NCBI GenBank assembly: GCA_032718565.1
Contig: JAVGVS010000162.1
Location: 444,833-508,832, forward strand
DNA from: Distichodus sexfasciatus
Taxonomy: Eukaryota > Chordata > Actinopteri > Characiformes > Distichodontidae
DNA: 64,000 nucleotides
Reading direction: 5' to 3'
Translations under genes and position numbers: made by a program
Part shown: positions 59,301 through 64,000 of the stretch, in pieces
Numbering within the stretch: the stretch's first letter is position 1
How the letters are laid out: every line of letters starts with the position of its first letter
Notes under the pieces: model-generated
Database searches by the model: none
Told to the model about the DNA's origin: nothing
Seen by the model: only the letters and a program-made list of their open reading frames with translations

Positions 59301-61032
59301 AAACTTGAACACATTTGAATTTGGTGTTTGGACAGTATTGGTGCAATTTTAAGACGACTTGAGAAAAAGGGAAAAGAAAATAAAAACATTTTGTGGAAAT
59401 ATTTTTGGGAGCCTCTTCTGTCAACTCCCCAGCCGACAATCCGGTCACACTTTTCTTATTTCTTTGATGTATTTTTACAGGTGATGTATGTTTGTGGAAA
59501 CTAAAGTGTACCCAGATAGCAAAATCAGATTGAAACGAAATTGAACAGCCATCAGGAAGAAATACTGAATCTACGTTGATGCCCAACATTGAAACCAAAT
59601 TGAAAGTGCTCCTAATGTTTAACGTTGAATCAACGGCAGATTTTAACTCATGATTGACAGTATATCAACAACGATTACAAACATAGGCTGCTGCATGATC
59701 TGCCTGCTGTATTTACAGTATCCCCGTTCATCGCTCTTTTCCTTCTTTCTTCGTGTTCAGTTTAAACTCCTTCCATCGGCAACACCTTCGGGCCTCTCTC
59801 CCCGATCATGCAGCAATGCTGGCAGTTTTGTAAGACATGCTGTATCGTTGTGCCAACCAAACTGGCAGGGGAAAGAGAGGGGAGAAAACAAAAAAAGAAC
59901 TTCTTAATCCTTGAAAAGCTTCTTGTGTGGTTTCTGGAGAGATGATTTGCATAAGAATTCTCTTCAACACCTTGTGCAGAGAATTCTCTGCAGACTTCAG
60001 AAAAAGGGACGTCTTACTGTTTAGAATTTTGTGTTTTAATTAAAGATCACTGAACAACTGCTTAATTTCAAATATTTTCTTTGAAATTCTATGAACGTAA
60101 TTGCGTGAAAGGGTTAAATAAGGATTTAAATGGATGTATTCAATAAGTTTTTACATTGACGCCCTTTAGAGAATACAAAGCACTTGGACACAGAGGCATC
60201 ATTTTCAAGTTCACATGGCCTTCAGCCAAGGATTGTTACACACCTTATGAAGCTGCGGGGAGGGTTGAGAGATGGATAATTAAATTAGATGGATCTGTGG
60301 TTCAAAAATTAAAATAGACCCAGCTAATAGGGGCGAGGAGGAAACTTTTTGTGTATCTTGTCAATGAGGAAGATAAGAGGAGGATCCACCTCTGATCCGG
60401 AACCTGTCAGCTCTTCCATGCTGTCTGCGTTTCTCATTCATCTTTAATGGTGCCTCTCACTGACACGGATGCTGTCTGATCTCTTCTGGTGGTTTAGTAT
60501 TCGTGCGGCTGTGGGGTCTCAAAGGAAAGCACAACCTGCCTCGTTTGATCAGCTCCTGTCAGGCCGAATGTACACAGACGGTACAGGCCGGACGGGATGC
60601 TGAGAACATAGGCTGCGGCCTAAGCAAGGGGGAGGCGAAAGCAAGTATGACCTGGCAAAAACTACTGACAAGGGGCAAAAAAAAAAGAGCAGGTTTCCAC
60701 GGTTCACTGCGTAAGCATCTCCTGGGTCAAGGCCCTCATGTTTTCGACCTGGCTTTCATTTCTCGCCTTCCACCTCAAGGTTGAATATTTCAATACTATG
60801 TCTGGTTAAAAGAGTGGATTTCAAAATGACAATCTGACAACTGCTCTGCCACTAAATTGATCTTTTTGTACAGTTTTTAAAGACTCTATGAAACGTTTTC
60901 TTATCTACTTTTTATGAGCTATGATTATGAAGAATACAAAAAAAAACCCTACACTGCTTAAAATATCTAAAGGAAAAGAATTGAGAATGGACAGATATTT
61001 TTTGTAACAATTGACAATATTTTAACATTGTT
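56326..61032. other. Long gene-free stretch, partly candidate regulatory DNA
   Basis: 57100-57440 (CTTTGACACTCTGCCAGGCC, GATAATTGCTGTGAAACAGG) and 60240-60780 are repeat-free and more balanced in composition, hence candidates for conserved non-coding DNA. 59166-59225 faintly resembles a SINE-C head (TGGCCTAATGGACGGGG). A 93-codon frame at 60503-60784 shows no domain. No gene was recognised. Confidence 0.3.
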
Positions 61033-61365
61033 AAACAGTGAGAGGGTGGCATGGTGGCGCAGTGGTAAGTGCTGCCGCTTGACAGTAAGAAGGTCCTGGG
61101 TTCGATCCCCGGTTGACCGTATGGTCTTTCTCTGTGGAGTTTGCATGCTCTCCCTGTGTTCACACACCTCAAAGTCCAAAAAGCATGCAATATTTTAAGT
61201 TAATTGGTGACTCTTAATTGGCCCCGTAAGGTGTAACTAGGAGTGTGATTGTGTGAGTGTGTGTGCCCTGCAGTGTGTTGGGCCTGTCCAGGGTTAGAGG
61301 TCCTAGGATAGGCTCCAACCCCAATAGGGTTTAAGCATTTCTGATAATGAATGAACAAACAGTGA
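61033..61365 (+). mobile_element. SINE-A, full-length copy with 9-bp target duplication
   Basis: The body 61042-61356 begins with the head (GGGTGGCATGGTGGCGCAGT), includes a clean B box (GGTTCGATCCC), and ends in GATAATGAATGAAC. AAACAGTGA flanks it at 61033-61041 and 61357-61365. Confidence 0.9.
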
Positions 61366-61366
61366 C

Positions 61367-61436
61367 AATACATACCTTCCCGTGACCCCAGTTGGGATTA
61401 AGCGTTTCAGATAATGAATGAATGAATACATACCTT
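61367..61436 (+). mobile_element. Extremely 5'-truncated SINE-A (46 bp) with 12-bp target duplication
   Basis: AATACATACCTT occurs at 61367-61378 and 61425-61436. Only 46 bp lie between, and they are exactly the SINE-A 3' tail (CCCCAGTTGGGATTAAGCG ... ATAATGAATGAATG). Confidence 0.92.
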
Positions 61437-62829
61437 ATAATCCAAATGCTAAATATAGACAGTGCCGGAATTATGCAAGAAAAACTAAAGACATAAACCT
61501 AGTACAACACAACCTCACATTTATGACGTTTTTTGTTTCTGCTCACAGGAGTGTACAAATGATCATTTTAAGTAGCTCACTTTTTACTCATTTCTTATTA
61601 ACACTTCTGAAAAACTTACGTGTATGGTAGCAAATGTCAATATATATTTCTTATATTTCCATGATTTACCATACTCTCCATTTTGTGTGCATTTTATGCT
61701 TTGACATAGCGTAGTAAACTGGGTGTATCACTATCAAAGATATAAACAAAATATAAGTACTGTACTTGAAGGGATTCAAGGGCTGTGGATATTGTCTACA
61801 AAGTATAATATGGTCAAACTACTGAACCAAAAAAGATAAAGTAAATTGATTTTTGTTTGTTTCAAAATGAACCAACATAAACTTGTCTGATTTTCTGGTC
61901 TGACAAAATTAGTTTATGGGTGGAATATGTTAGGGTTTTTTTACTATAGTTTTTCCAAGTTTCTTCCTCTTTAAACCAACAGTGAACTCTTGTAAATTGC
62001 ATCTAAAATGATAGAGCCATGCAATCAGCAATTGCTGCTGAGAACTGTCTTTACAGAATGCTAATGAAACTCCGCTTATATAAACCAGGACAGAAAGATG
62101 TGCAAAACAATCATTTCTCTTGACTTCTGTGTGACACGGCATTCTGATTCCAGTCCTACATTGCAAACACATTAATTTCGAGATACCACTTTGCATAACA
62201 GCAATCCTCTAATGTCTAAAAAAGCAGCATGCATCATTTACATATTGGATATTTACACATTTATTGTGTTGTGAACAAAATGTTGTTGACAGGCTGGACA
62301 GTGGTAGAAGCTATTGCAAGTCAATATGTCTTTGGGTTTTTTTTAAATAAAAAAATGTTTAGACTCAACTTAAAGATGAACATATTCATGTACTTCAAAC
62401 ATGAGCACACCTCAGAAAAATACACAGATTTCACTGACCATTCCTTCCAACATAAACATTTTTGTAGTGCACTCGGTTAAAACTGAGCAGTGCTTCACAT
62501 GCGGAAGTCAAGGTTAATTTGTAGCACTTAAAGCTCAGTGGTAACAAAATCACTACCATTAGGATGTAATGCAATTGTAAACAGTCATGTTCCTCTCTCA
62601 AACAAAGCGGCAAAGGGATTCACGGACTCCAGATTGCAGATGATTATGTTTTGCCTTTAGAGGACTTCCTCCCTCTCTTCCTCCCTCCTTTCAAAAGCAC
62701 CACAGTCCGCTCCATATTTATAACTTTCCCAATTTCATCCCCGCACCCAGAAACCAATAACAGATGCTGCAGGAGAGGTCGCTGATTCTATTCCCTTTAT
62801 TATTTTCCCATTACCTGTGTCACTGGGGA
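61437..62829. other. AT-rich DNA, nothing recognised as a gene
   Basis: No repeat family recognised. 62640-62830 is more balanced in composition and leads into the CpG-rich segment. Confidence 0.4.
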
Positions 62830-63170
62830 GCCGGCGTGCACCGAGAGGAGCCTTCCGCACGCTCCCTGACCTGGTTTGATGAAGTCGCAGTGGAGAGCCT
62901 GTGGAGGCGACCGTGGTGCCGCCCAAAACACAGACGCCAGGCGCATTTTAATGACATCCGAGGGGCGAGATGCCTCACTTCTCGGTCAGACGGGGTGGGG
63001 AACCCACTCGTTTTTCAACCGATGCGGGAACCGATGCGTAATGGGAAGAGTAGCTGTGAGAAATTACAGCAGTAAGAACACGGGAGAGAAACATGGTCCG
63101 TCTCTTTCCACGGGAGATTGGTCTCGTGCCTCCGATTCAGTCTATTTCTTCGTCCCTGCATGCGTACTTG
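62830..63170. promoter_or_regulatory. CpG-rich segment, promoter-like
   Basis: By eye about 27 CpG dinucleotides fall in roughly 340 bp, close to the number expected from base composition. The rest of the window is CpG-poor. Two overlapping forward frames (62764-63075, 62876-63340) cross it, but neither peptide is recognisable. A TATA box follows directly. It may be a promoter or 5' exon of a gene beyond the window edge, or the U3 of an LTR. Confidence 0.45.
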
Positions 63171-63178
63171 GCACCCCC

Positions 63179-63186
63179 TATATAAG
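63179..63186 (+). promoter_or_regulatory. TATA box
   Basis: TATATAAG is a full match to TATAWAAG, placed directly 3' of the CpG-rich segment and preceded by CACCCCC. A start site would be expected near 63205-63215. No recognisable coding sequence follows. Confidence 0.5.
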
Positions 63187-64000
63187 AAAAACTATCACAG
63201 AGGCATTCGGCTGCGTCTCAATCTGTGTGAATGGACTCCCGCAGACTTATGGTACTCTAGTTATGCCCTGTGTCTGTGTGTTTGTGTACGGGTGTTGGCT
63301 TTACTTAGGTGTGAGAGATTTTTCTGTTTTGTTGAAGTAATTTTGTATGTAAGGGTCAGTCCTTGTAAGAAAAAAGGTTTTATTTGGAAAGACAATCGAT
63401 CATAAGAGGTGTTTACGTCTGCAAATAATAGAAAAACCTGACATTTGTCAGATTTATGTAGTTTTGTGGAATCATTTTTGTATGTCAGGACCAGATTCTG
63501 AAGAAAGGCTCAAGGATTAATTGAAAAATAAAAGAATCAGAAGATTGACCTTTGGGTCCTGTGCCTTGTCATTACTTATTATTTGGATGAAAGGGTGTTA
63601 CAGGAAGAACCTCATAACAGCACGAGACTGTGTGTGAATGTGTGTGTGAGTGATAGAGTGAGTGAACTAATATGGTTGTTAACACCTGCCGAAGACCTTC
63701 AAAAAGCCACATATTTGTGTGCAAGCTCCGTGTGACTTAACCAATCCAGTTATCTTATGGCAGGAACAGTTTATTGACATGATCAAAGCCAGTTTTAATT
63801 AAACTGTCACCACTTGCTTTAAAAGTCAATGATTTAGTAAATGGAAACAGTGATTCATAATCAGAAAACATACAGCTGTTAGGCTTCAGATGCCTGTCTT
63901 CAGAGACGACAGGTTAGTGGTAAATTAATCTAAAAGAGATGCTATTTGAGGAAAATTGCTAGTACTGCACAACCTATTATAGGTTGGATAACCATTATCT
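63187..64000. other. Region downstream of the TATA box
   Basis: It contains a forward AATAAA at 63527-63532 with a G/T-rich stretch just after it (TTTGGGTCCTGTGCCTTGTC). Beyond that I see no exon. A poly(A) signal about 350 bp after a TATA box suits either a short non-coding transcript or the R region of an LTR. Confidence 0.4.
63527..63532 (+). terminator. Possible poly(A) signal
   Basis: AATAAA with a G/T-rich downstream element within 30 bp, 348 bp after the TATA box on the same strand. Confidence 0.4.

Noticed and set aside
62876..63340. 154-codon frame through the CpG-rich segment as a gene
   Set aside because: Length is expected in CpG-rich DNA with few stop words; the frame also runs through the TATA box and shows no motif.
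1..64000. CRISPR array, phage, operon or toxin system
   Set aside because: Sequence character is vertebrate throughout; the tandem repeats lack unique, similar-length spacers and no bacterial gene organisation is present.

Overview
The window looks like non-coding DNA from a ray-finned (teleost) fish. It is AT-rich and full of dinucleotide microsatellites. It carries several fish-type interspersed repeats: tRNA-headed SINEs with (TGAA)n-like tails, L2/CR1-type LINE 3' ends, a Tc1/mariner element, hAT-like and Harbinger-like MITEs, and a solo LTR. An ostariophysan source is possible but unproven. I found no intact host protein-coding gene, no tRNA or rRNA gene and no CRISPR array. The only protein I recognise with confidence is a broken Tc1/mariner transposase on the minus strand (11844-12855).

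Layout. 1-10 kb holds decayed retroelement pieces (LINE 3' ends at 1140-1945 and 8540-8940, SINEs) in otherwise unremarkable DNA. 10.2-13.1 kb is a nested pair: a TTAA-bounded DNA element (10227-13096) split by a 1,587-bp Tc1/mariner element. A second, uninterrupted and inverted copy of the host element lies at 51233-52134 and gives the exact empty site. 14.2-14.8 kb has a short interstitial telomeric tract and a diverged tandem duplication. 17.9-22.8 kb holds SINEs and three copies of a 125-bp palindromic MITE; a fourth sits inside a LINE tail at 47948-48072. 25.07-25.50 kb is a 24-bp minisatellite with a 72-bp higher-order repeat. 29.9-31.1 kb is a probable hAT-like element containing a 524-bp solo LTR (5-bp target duplication CCAGG) and a 70-bp near-perfect palindrome. 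32.17-34.51 kb is a 2.3-kb element with perfect 14-bp terminal inverted repeats and an internal array of roughly 0.5-kb repeats. 35-56 kb mixes single-copy DNA with scattered SINE, LINE and hAT pieces. 61.03-61.44 kb holds two adjacent SINE insertions, each with its own target-site duplication. The last 1.2 kb has the one CpG-rich segment, a TATA box, and a poly(A) signal about 350 bp downstream.

Repeat-free segments with balanced composition and homeodomain-type TAAT/ATTA cores (for example 42895-43270, 34700-35110, 31395-31700, 39470-39850, 57100-57440) are candidates for conserved non-coding regulatory DNA. That is inference only; no alignment was possible. The evidence for real biology here is mainly the insertion history: target-site duplications, empty sites and nesting can be read directly from the sequence.
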